DNA from: Acidimicrobiales bacterium
GTDB taxonomy: Bacteria > Actinomycetota > Acidimicrobiia > Acidimicrobiales > UBA8190
NCBI GenBank assembly: GCA_035531755.1
Contig: DATKSK010000011.1
Location: 1 to 52,693, forward strand
Length of the DNA stretch: 52,693 nt
Direction: 5' to 3'
Shown here: one piece after another, positions 1-8,165 of the stretch
Layout of the letters: every line of letters starts with the position of its first letter
Position numbering within the stretch: the stretch's first letter is position 1
Made by a program: the position numbers and the translations under genes
The notes under the pieces: model-generated
Databases searched by the model: none
What the model was told of the DNA's origin: nothing
Seen by the model: only the letters and a program-made list of their open reading frames with translations

Positions 1-279
1 CTGATCAATGTCGACGTAGGTCATGACGCTGCCATCTCGGTCTCGGCGGAGATGACGACGGCGTCCACAGAACGATACGCCTGAAGTGAGGCGGCGACGT
101 ATGGCAGATCGGCTCGACATCTGGTGATCGGGTTCGGTGACCTTCACTGGCTGACACCGTCGACCTTCCACGAGCCAAGTCAGCGGTTGAGCCCGCTGCG
201 AGAAGGTCGTCGACAGCGAGGGATACCACCGCTGATGAACAAGGAAGGCGAGGAGACAGACGGCGCGTACCGCCAGGTC
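1..279. other. No confident gene; decayed coding-like sequence
   Basis: I see no intact gene here. The minus strand carries a short protein-like stretch in one frame (about 120 down to 26, ending in AETEMAAS and a TGA). That TGA overlaps an ATG at 24 in an ATGA arrangement, and the second frame (MTYVDIDQ) runs off the left edge. Such an overlap is typical of two-gene operons, but the upstream frame has no start codon and soon meets a stop, so this could equally be degraded DNA. Function unknown. Confidence 0.25.
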
Positions 280-566
280 TCAGTCAGCGTAGAAGATCGA
301 CGAGTTCAGGATCTGGGTGCCCCACAGCCACTGCCGATCTGCGGCGGAGAGACGAGCATGGTCGGCAGCCGTGTTCCACTGCGACCGGACGGTGCCGACG
401 AGGTGTCTCGATGAGGGTGGTGCCATAGCGGGCGTGGGTCCGGCGCTTCCAGGTGATGCCCTGCTCGTAGCCGCGGAACTCCGCCGGGGGCTTGCCGTCC
501 CGGCCGAGGGCCCAGTGCTCGTGCCAGACGTCGATGTCGGGTTAGTAGAAGTCCGGTCGGTACTGG
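280..566 (-). pseudogene. Remnant of UvrD/helicase IV-type DNA helicase (C-terminal part)
   Basis: Read on the minus strand, positions about 563-406 encode QYRPDFY, a stop (TAA at 544-542), then PDIDVWHEHWALGRDGKPP and a WKRRTHARYGTTLIET block. From family knowledge, this YRPDF...W.EH...WKR.LH...GT.L.ET pattern is the C-terminal nuclease-like extension of actinobacterial UvrD/HelD-type helicases. The homology runs straight through the in-frame stop. About 50 codons further on the reading shifts to another frame, which gives a protein-like tail (SQWNTAADHARLSAADRQWL...) ending at TGA 282-280. With no helicase motor domain, an internal stop and an apparent frameshift, this is best read as a dead fragment next to the ClC gene. 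Identification rests on motif recognition only. Confidence 0.45.
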
Positions 567-644
567 GAGCGAGTGGCGTCGGCGACGTTGTGGAGGTTGT
601 GGAGCGTTTCGGTCATCCGCGTCCTCATGGTTGAACACCCCTGT

Positions 645-2792
645 TCAACCCGGCTCCTCACTCGCCGTCGCCGTCTTGGGGACCGTCGTGTCGAGACTCG
701 TTCTGTCCGGATAGCGTTCGGCCGAAGCTGGGATGAGACACAGAAGACGGTCCCCGGCGTGAAGCACTGCGTCACTCCGGGCCGCGAGCGTTCGTCGACC
801 CACGGTGATTGCGGCAACGATCCCTCCGGTTGGTAGGTCAATCCCGTCAACTCGCCGCCCATCGGCTGGAGTGTTGTCGCTGACTCGGATCTCTATGAGG
901 TCGTAGCCCTCGAGCGGAGCGCGAGCGACGTGGAGGTGCTCTCTCGCATCAGGAGCTGCCCATTCGGCGGCAAGGGTCCCCTCTGCCACTTCGGTGTCGG
1001 AGGCCGTGGTGCGTGCAGCCATGGCGCGGACCACGTCGCGATTGGTGATCCATCCGACAACGTGGTGACGGTCTGGGGACACGACGGGGAGGCCGTCTGG
1101 GCCGTAGAGCACGAGTTGGCGAAGGGCCTGTTGGAGGGTCTCGTCGCCGAAGAGCGCCTGCGGCCGGCGACGGTCGACCAAGTCACCGAACGGGGGAACC
1201 CACACTGCGGGCGAGGCGGCGTTGCTTGACCTTGAGTCGTCGCCCTGTGGTGCCAAGGTGGTACTCCCGTTGACGGTGCTCAGAGGTTGCATGACCTCGC
1301 CGACGGTGAGCACTTGCAGCATCGACGACGGCTTGGGCCGATCGATGTCAGTGCCGCGACGAAGCAGCTTCGTCGTGTAGATGGTCCCGTAGGTGAGCCG
1401 TTTCGATACGCCGACCGCAAGGCCCACGGCGAGCATGACGGGAAGGGTCAGCGCATAGTTACCGGTCATCTCGACCACGCTGGCGATGGCGGTGAGTGGC
1501 GCCTGCGCGGCAGCGGCGAAGACCGCGCCCATGGCGATCACCCCGTAGATTGCGGGTGAGCCCACGGCCGATCCGAAGACGTGGTGTGCGGTCACACCGA
1601 ATGCGGTTCCGGCCATGGCTCCGGTGAACAGCGACGGAGCGAACACGCCCCCCGAGCCGCCGATCCCGATCGTTAGGCTCGCCGCCACAATCTTGCCGAG
1701 CACGAGAAGGACGAGGAACCACAGTACGTAGTGGTCAGCGACCGCCTTGTTCATCACCGGGTAGCCGACGCCGTAGAGCTGGGGGAGAGCGAGGAGCACG
1801 CCGCCGAGCACGATGCCTCCGACCGCCGGCCGGCACCACTCCGGGCGGCCTTTCCACAAGCGATCGCAGACGTCTTCGGTGCGATAGAGCACGGTCTTGA
1901 ACCCGACGCCGATGATGGCGGCGCCCACCGCGAGGAGAGCGACAAGGAGGTAGTCGGCGTCGTGGGGGATCACGAGGTTGTGAGGCATCGCGCTGAAGAT
2001 GGGGCCGCTACCGAAGAACGCCTGGCCGATCACGTCGGCCATGACGGCGGCCATGATGATGGGGAAGAGGGCGTCGATCGAGAACTCGCGCAGGATCAGC
2101 TCGAAGCCGAAGAAGACCCCGGTGATGGGGGCGTTGAAGGTGGCGGAGATGCCGCCTGCGGCACCGCAGGCGACGAGGATCCGCAGCCGGGACTCGGACA
2201 TGTGGACGAACTGTCCGAGACTCGACGCGAAGGCGGAGCCGATCTGCACGATCGGACCTTCGCGCCCGACCGAACCCCCGATCCCGATGCACAGCGCCGA
2301 GGCGAGCGCCTTGACCCCTGTGACCTGAGGGCGGATGCGGCCGCCGTCTTCGGCGACGGCGATCATCACCTCGGGGACGCCGTGCCCGCGGGCCTCCTTG
2401 GCAAAGCGCTGGATGAGTGGGCCGTAGAGCAAACCACCGAGGACCGGCACGAGGAGGACGAACCAGATGCCGAGCCATGGGAGGTGGAGGCTCGCGACCC
2501 TGCCCGCCTGGCCAAACTGGTCGTGACCGGTGACGAGCCAGGTGACGCCGAAGATGAGCCATCGGAAGGCGACCGCCCCGAGCCCTGCGCCCAGCCCGAT
2601 GCCGAGCGCCATCGCCACCATTCCCAGGCGGGACGTCCGCAGCCACGCTGAGGCGGGGCTGAATAGTCGACCGGCAGATGCCGTGAGCCGGCCGCCACCG
2701 GGGAGCGATGACCGGCAAGCAGGAGGGTCGCCGTCTTGCCCGTCACGTATCTCTTCGCCTACCTCAGACACCGCTTCCCCGCTGCGTATCAC
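645..2792 (-). CDS. ClC-family chloride channel or Cl-/H+ antiporter with CBS and RCK-C domains
   Basis: A membrane protein of about 715 residues that moves chloride, probably in exchange for protons. The ClC core (about residues 50-460) shows the three anion-filter segments: GHGVPE, GREGPIVQIG with the gating glutamate near residue 178, and GGSGGVFAPSLF. EMTGNY follows in the late helices. After the membrane part come a CBS region (about 480-600) and a C-terminal TrkA/RCK-C-like segment (LEGYDLIEIRVSD ... LHAGDRLLCLIP), a ligand- or nucleotide-sensing tail seen in larger prokaryotic ClCs. I chose GTG at 2792 because AGAGGAG lies about 10 nt upstream. The frame stays open to a TTG at 2861, but that would translate the repeat-rich control region shared with the divergent TetR gene. 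The TetR product may control it (inference). Confidence 0.9.
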   Translation of the reverse strand: MIRSGEAVSEVGEEIRDGQDGDPPACRSSLPGGGRLTASAGRLFSPASAWLRTSRLGMVAMALGIGLGAGLGAVAFRWLIFGVTWLVTGHDQFGQAGRVASLHLPWLGIWFVLLVPVLGGLLYGPLIQRFAKEARGHGVPEVMIAVAEDGGRIRPQVTGVKALASALCIGIGGSVGREGPIVQIGSAFASSLGQFVHMSESRLRILVACGAAGGISATFNAPITGVFFGFELILREFSIDALFPIIMAAVMADVIGQAFFGSGPIFSAMPHNLVIPHDADYLLVALLAVGAAIIGVGFKTVLYRTEDVCDRLWKGRPEWCRPAVGGIVLGGVLLALPQLYGVGYPVMNKAVADHYVLWFLVLLVLGKIVAASLTIGIGGSGGVFAPSLFTGAMAGTAFGVTAHHVFGSAVGSPAIYGVIAMGAVFAAAAQAPLTAIASVVEMTGNYALTLPVMLAVGLAVGVSKRLTYGTIYTTKLLRRGTDIDRPKPSSMLQVLTVGEVMQPLSTVNGSTTLAPQGDDSRSSNAASPAVWVPPFGDLVDRRRPQALFGDETLQQALRQLVLYGPDGLPVVSPDRHHVVGWITNRDVVRAMAARTTASDTEVAEGTLAAEWAAPDAREHLHVARAPLEGYDLIEIRVSDNTPADGRRVDGIDLPTGGIVAAITVGRRTLAARSDAVLHAGDRLLCLIPASAERYPDRTSLDTTVPKTATASEEPG

Positions 2793-2819
2793 CCAACGAT
2801 CTCTCCTCTGTGGACAATG

Positions 2820-2872
2820 CGTATCCGTACGCAAGCTACCAGGTAGCGTACTGGTACGCAACTTGGTACGAT
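2820..2872. promoter_or_regulatory. Divergent ClC/TetR control region with repeated GTACGCAA/TGGTAC boxes
   Basis: The gap between the ClC and TetR starts contains GTACGCAA twice (2827-2834 and 2854-2861), ACCAGGTA and CTGGTACG boxes facing each other, and TACGAT (2867-2872) exactly 6 nt before the TetR ATG. The boxes look like a TetR-family operator that would cover both promoters. The repeats are visible; the regulatory role is inferred. Confidence 0.5.
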
Positions 2873-2878
2873 GAGGTC

Positions 2879-3586
2879 ATGTCGCCGCGATCCACCGCGA
2901 ACCGGGGCCGGACGGCAGCGGCCACTCCCCGCCGCGTGCCGTGGGGGACGATCTCTCGTGAACAGGTGGTTGCCGCCGCCACGCGGGTGGTCAAGAGGGG
3001 CGGCTATGAGACGATGACCATCCGGAGCCTCGCGACCGATTTGGGCGTCGCTCCGATGTCGCTCTACCGCCACGTCCGCGACAAGGACGACCTGCTCGAC
3101 GAAGTCGTCGACCGGCTGCTCGCCAAGGCGTGGCAACCCTCGGCATCGAGCGCCGACTGGCAGGCCTGGGTGGCGGAGGCGGCCGAGAAGCTCCGCTCCT
3201 TTCTGACCGACCAACCCGCCGCGCTGCATGTCTACTTGCAGCACCCGGTGGTCTCTCCGGCAGCAATCGAGCGGATGAACGCGATGATGGACGTGTTCCG
3301 AAACGTCACCGTCGACGAGGAGGTGGCCCGGCGGGCCTACGCCGCCATCCACACGTACACGTTGGGCTTCGCGGCCCTGGAGGCCTCCCGCTCTGGGTGG
3401 ATGCCGACAAACGACGAATCCATCGGCCTCGCCGAGGAGCTCGCCGGGTACGTAACCCCCGCGCAATTCTCGGCGGGGTTGCGTTATCTCCTCGAGGGAA
3501 TCGAGCGAGAAGTCCGAGGAACCAGAGCCCGGGTGGGCGCCGAGCTCTCACGAGCCACGCAACGCAGGTCATCGAGACAACGGTGA
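2879..3586 (+). CDS. TetR-family transcriptional regulator with tetracycline-repressor-like C-terminal domain
   Basis: A DNA-binding repressor of about 235 residues. The N-terminal helix-turn-helix spans about residues 25-75: SREQVVAAATRVVKRGGYE, then MTIRSLATDLGVAPMSLYRH, with the YRHVRDKDDL recognition-helix exit typical of TetR. The C-terminal part resembles the TetR_C family that binds small hydrophobic ligands. ATG at 2879 is used because the helix-turn-helix begins about 25 residues in. There is no good ribosome site, but TACGAT ends 6 nt upstream, which suggests a leaderless transcript. It is divergent from the ClC gene with a repeat-rich spacer and is the obvious candidate to regulate itself and the ClC gene. 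It ends 19 bp from the convergent thioredoxin gene. Confidence 0.85.
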   Translation: MSPRSTANRGRTAAATPRRVPWGTISREQVVAAATRVVKRGGYETMTIRSLATDLGVAPMSLYRHVRDKDDLLDEVVDRLLAKAWQPSASSADWQAWVAEAAEKLRSFLTDQPAALHVYLQHPVVSPAAIERMNAMMDVFRNVTVDEEVARRAYAAIHTYTLGFAALEASRSGWMPTNDESIGLAEELAGYVTPAQFSAGLRYLLEGIEREVRGTRARVGAELSRATQRRSSRQR

Positions 3587-3605
3587 ATACGGTGACATAC
3601 GGCCG

Positions 3606-3974
3606 TCATGAGGCGACTTCGGTCTCGGCGATACGGCGGTGGACCTCGTCCATGTCGAGGTCGCGCACCTTGCTGATCAGTTCGTCCAAGGCCGGAGCCG
3701 GAAGTGCTCCGGGCTGCATGTAGACGATCACGTTGTCGCGCAGCACCATCAGGGTCGGGATCGACATGATGCCGAACGACGCGGCCAACTCCTGCTCGGC
3801 CTCGGTATCGACCTTGCCGAACACCAGATCCGAATGTGTTTCTGACGCCTTTTCGAAGACCGGGGCGAACGCCCGGCAGGGTCCGCACCATGACGCCCAG
3901 AAGTCCACCAGTACGATGTCCTTGCTGGTCACCAGCGTGGCGAAATCCTCTTTGGTAACAGTCACCGTGGCCAT
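3606..3974 (-). CDS. trxA: Thioredoxin family protein
   Basis: A 122-residue soluble thioredoxin-fold protein that reduces protein disulfides. It has the canonical WCGPC active site (cysteines at residues 30 and 33), the preceding VDFWAS strand and the cis-proline loop SIPTLMV. The buried aspartate (VDFW) is present, there is no signal peptide, and the length is slightly above classical thioredoxin because of a charged C-terminal tail. AGAGGAG precedes the ATG by 5-8 nt. The upstream region carries a CsoR-type palindrome overlapping a possible -10, so expression may respond to copper or reactive sulfur instead of being housekeeping. It could be a dedicated stress thioredoxin and not the main TrxA; no thioredoxin reductase is nearby. 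Confidence 0.9.
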   Translation of the reverse strand: MATVTVTKEDFATLVTSKDIVLVDFWASWCGPCRAFAPVFEKASETHSDLVFGKVDTEAEQELAASFGIMSIPTLMVLRDNVIVYMQPGALPAPALDELISKVRDLDMDEVHRRIAETEVAS

Positions 3975-3989
3975 TTACGCTCCTCTACG

Positions 3990-4005
3990 ATACCCCCTGG
4001 GGTAT
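3990..4005. promoter_or_regulatory. CsoR/CstR-type operator upstream of the thioredoxin gene
   Basis: ATACCCCCTGGGGTAT has perfect 7-bp arms (ATACCCC/GGGGTAT) around a 2-bp centre. From established knowledge, CsoR/RcnR/CstR-family repressors bind ATACCCC...GGGGTAT-type sites. On the minus strand it overlaps a TATCGT hexamer that could be the -10, and it ends 15 nt before the ATG. A weaker relative, ATCCCCCGGGGGGCAT, lies at 4057-4072. No CsoR-family gene is in the window. Confidence 0.6.
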
Positions 4006-4145
4006 GTAGTGCAACCATCGGCCACCCCACGTCATTCCCTCCCAGGACAGGAACCGATCCCCCGGGGGGCATAACGCGAGGCAAGGCAGACGTTCAACGC
4101 GTCTCGCCGCACTCGTAGATCGCCGCCCGCGTCACTGCCGGGAGG

Positions 4146-4889
4146 TCACCGACTGACGCCGACAACACCCGGGCTGGTGGTGGGCGCCGGCCCGGGCGGG
4201 GTCACGGGCAGGCTGCCGGGGTCGGTGCCACCGCTGTCGAATCGAAACGGGGGGTACTCGTCGCGCATGAGCGCGGCGTACGCCAGCACCCGGTAGCACC
4301 ATCGGTTCATGCCCATCACGAAGTCGAAGACCGACCGTGGGTAATCGCCCCGCACCGCCAGGACGACGGCCGCGACGATCGCCAGCAGGGCGATGAGCCC
4401 GCCGCCGCCCGCCAGGCGCCAAGCGCCGTTCCAACCGACCCCCCACCCGCCAGCGAAGATCGCCACGATCAGGTAGTGCGGGAGGGCGAGCAGCCACCAC
4501 TTCACCAGGACGAGCCCCCTCGACAGCCCCTCGGGGTAGTCGACGGCGAAGTCGGACGGGTACGTGGGGTCCGGCGCCAGGCTGAACGGTGGGTACCGGT
4601 CGGTGCCGAAGGCGCTCACGGCGTAGAAGGACACCCGCCAGGTCCAGCGCATCACGCCGACGTTGAAGTCGAAGATCGACCTCGGGTACCGGCCGGTGAA
4701 CAGGATGGCGAAGCCGGAGACCACCGTAAGGACGCTGACGGCCAGCCACAAGAACGCGAGCACGATGACGTGCGGCACCACCAGGACCCACTTCACCAGC
4801 CACAGCCATCGGCTGAGGTTCGGGTCGAGCCGACCGTCGAGGCGTACCGGGTATGCATCTTCGTGAGCAGCCAGGGTTCTCGTCTCCAT
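4146..4889 (-). CDS. DUF4389 membrane protein with internal duplication
   Basis: An integral membrane protein of about 247 residues, function unknown. It consists of two similar halves. Each starts with a WLWLVKW/LVLVKW-type amphipathic entry and one or two membrane helices, and ends with a matching cytoplasmic-looking motif: YPRSIFDFNVGVMRWTWRV with DRYPPFSL in the first half, YPRSVFDFVMGMNRWCYRV with DEYPPFRF in the second. These motifs are characteristic of DUF4389. The tail is a proline-rich low-complexity stretch. I use ATG at 4889, preceded by GGAGG at the right distance, instead of an upstream codon that would add 19 basic residues. It appears monocistronic. Confidence 0.8.
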   Translation of the reverse strand: METRTLAAHEDAYPVRLDGRLDPNLSRWLWLVKWVLVVPHVIVLAFLWLAVSVLTVVSGFAILFTGRYPRSIFDFNVGVMRWTWRVSFYAVSAFGTDRYPPFSLAPDPTYPSDFAVDYPEGLSRGLVLVKWWLLALPHYLIVAIFAGGWGVGWNGAWRLAGGGGLIALLAIVAAVVLAVRGDYPRSVFDFVMGMNRWCYRVLAYAALMRDEYPPFRFDSGGTDPGSLPVTPPGPAPTTSPGVVGVSR

Positions 4890-5064
4890 GGCCGGGCCTC
4901 CGCTTCGCACCGAACTCGGGCGACGACGTGTTCGCACTAATTGCAACGCGAACGGCCTCCCCCCGAGTAGAGGCGAAGGTCACGGGATCCCCGCGGGGCG
5001 GACCCCCCGCCCCGACGACGACCGACCGATCGACGAGCGACCGTCGACGGCCCGCCGCCGACCG

Positions 5065-7175
<2,111 letters not shown>

Positions 7176-7177
<2 letters not shown>

Positions 7178-7192
7178 ATAACGACATCATAT
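7176..7192 (-). promoter_or_regulatory. Promoter and probable MarR operator at the marR start
   Basis: On the minus strand ATATGATGTCGTTATAT is an imperfect palindrome (ATATGA/TTATAT arms). It contains TATGAT as a -10 and covers the predicted transcription start next to the ATG at 7177. A bound MarR dimer would block transcription of both marR and the exporter. The sequence is seen; the function is inferred. Confidence 0.5.
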
Positions 7193-7369
7193 CGACCCGG
7201 CCGCCGCCCTCGTCCCGCCGGGGAGAGTTGTCGCCACGTTGCCAACGCCCGCCGACAGGCGCAGTGACCGGCGCGGGCACCGCCGGCGACAAGGGGAATT
7301 GGCCCCTGGCGGCCGGTACCGGGCGGAGCGACCCTTGGGGGGAAGCGATGTGGTCCCGAGGCGGTCGTC

Positions 7370-7597
7370 ATGGTCAACGAGTACCGGTCGGTCCCCGAGA
7401 GCGGGCTCGCGGCCGAGGCCGCCGTCTCCACCGTCGCCGGAGTCCTGCTGGCTGGGTGGATCGTCGTGGAGGTCGCCGTCATCGGGGAGTTCAGCGTCCT
7501 CCCGGCGGTGTTCCTCGCCGCCGCGGTGGCGTTCGTCGTGCTCGGGCGGGTGTCCGGGCGGTCACCCGGGCGCAGGCCGCTGCGGCCTCCGGGCTAA
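7370..7597 (+). CDS. Small two-helix membrane protein, unknown
   Basis: A 75-residue open frame that I do not recognise. After a short polar N-terminus (MVNEYRSVPESG) it has two hydrophobic stretches, about residues 20-37 and 43-58, separated by EFSV, and ends with a basic tail (GRSPGRRPLRPPG). This pattern is what a real small membrane protein would show, and third-position GC is high. The ribosome site is weak and homology cannot be checked here. It ends 4 bp inside the convergent universal stress gene. Confidence 0.4.
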   Translation: MVNEYRSVPESGLAAEAAVSTVAGVLLAGWIVVEVAVIGEFSVLPAVFLAAAVAFVVLGRVSGRSPGRRPLRPPG

Positions 7598-8049
7598 GAG
7601 CCCGACCCACGGATAACGGCCACGGGGCACGGTGCGTGCGTCACGCAGTGCCGGCTGACCGAGCCGAGGAGCGCTCCCGTCAGGGAACGCCGGCCTCTGC
7701 CGCCCACGACGAGGAGCTGCGCGGCCTTGGCGGCGTCGAGCAGAACGGGTGCGGGTGCCCCATGCATGACCGTGCACCGGACGTCGATCCCCGGATCGGC
7801 ACCGAGCACGTTCTCCACGAGGGCGTCGAGCGCCTGTCGGGTGGCGTCGACGGGGTCGAAGCTGGCGGGGAGGTCGGGCACGATCCCGAACGGCGTCGGA
7901 TGCTCCGGATAGTCCCACGCCGCCACCACCGACAGGGCCGCCCCGGCCAGGCGGGCCTGGCGCGCCGCCCACCGGAGGGCTACGACCGACGAGTCCGACC
8001 CGTCGACGCCGACGACGATCGTCGGTCCGGGCGAGGTCCCGTTGTCCAT
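7594..8049 (-). CDS. Universal stress protein (UspA family)
   Basis: A cytoplasmic stress protein of about 151 residues with one Usp domain. It opens with TIVVGVDGSDSSVVALRWAA and closes with the nucleotide-binding loop VVGGRGRRSLTGALLGSVS, which matches G-2x-G-9x-G(S/T). It is therefore predicted to bind ATP. Such proteins in actinobacteria are often induced by hypoxia, nutrient limitation or metal stress. ATG at 8049 is chosen because AGGAG sits a few bases upstream; the frame remains open to 8118. It is divergent from the P-type ATPase operon, so the 116-bp spacer probably holds both promoters. Confidence 0.88.
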   Translation of the reverse strand: MDNGTSPGPTIVVGVDGSDSSVVALRWAARQARLAGAALSVVAAWDYPEHPTPFGIVPDLPASFDPVDATRQALDALVENVLGADPGIDVRCTVMHGAPAPVLLDAAKAAQLLVVGGRGRRSLTGALLGSVSRHCVTHAPCPVAVIRGSGS

Positions 8050-8165
8050 GGTGCTCCTGTCGTCCGGTCCGGGTCCACGGTCGCTCGGACTCCACGACCG
8101 CGCCAATGCCGCCGCCACCTGGGACCTGGGGCCCTGGCGGGTCGTGCGCCCACACTGCAGGCTAG

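Noticed and set aside
1-640. Insertion sequence or toxin-antitoxin pair at the left edge
   Set aside because: An ATGA overlap and broken frames are present, but no transposase motif, inverted repeats or recognisable toxin fold can be seen.
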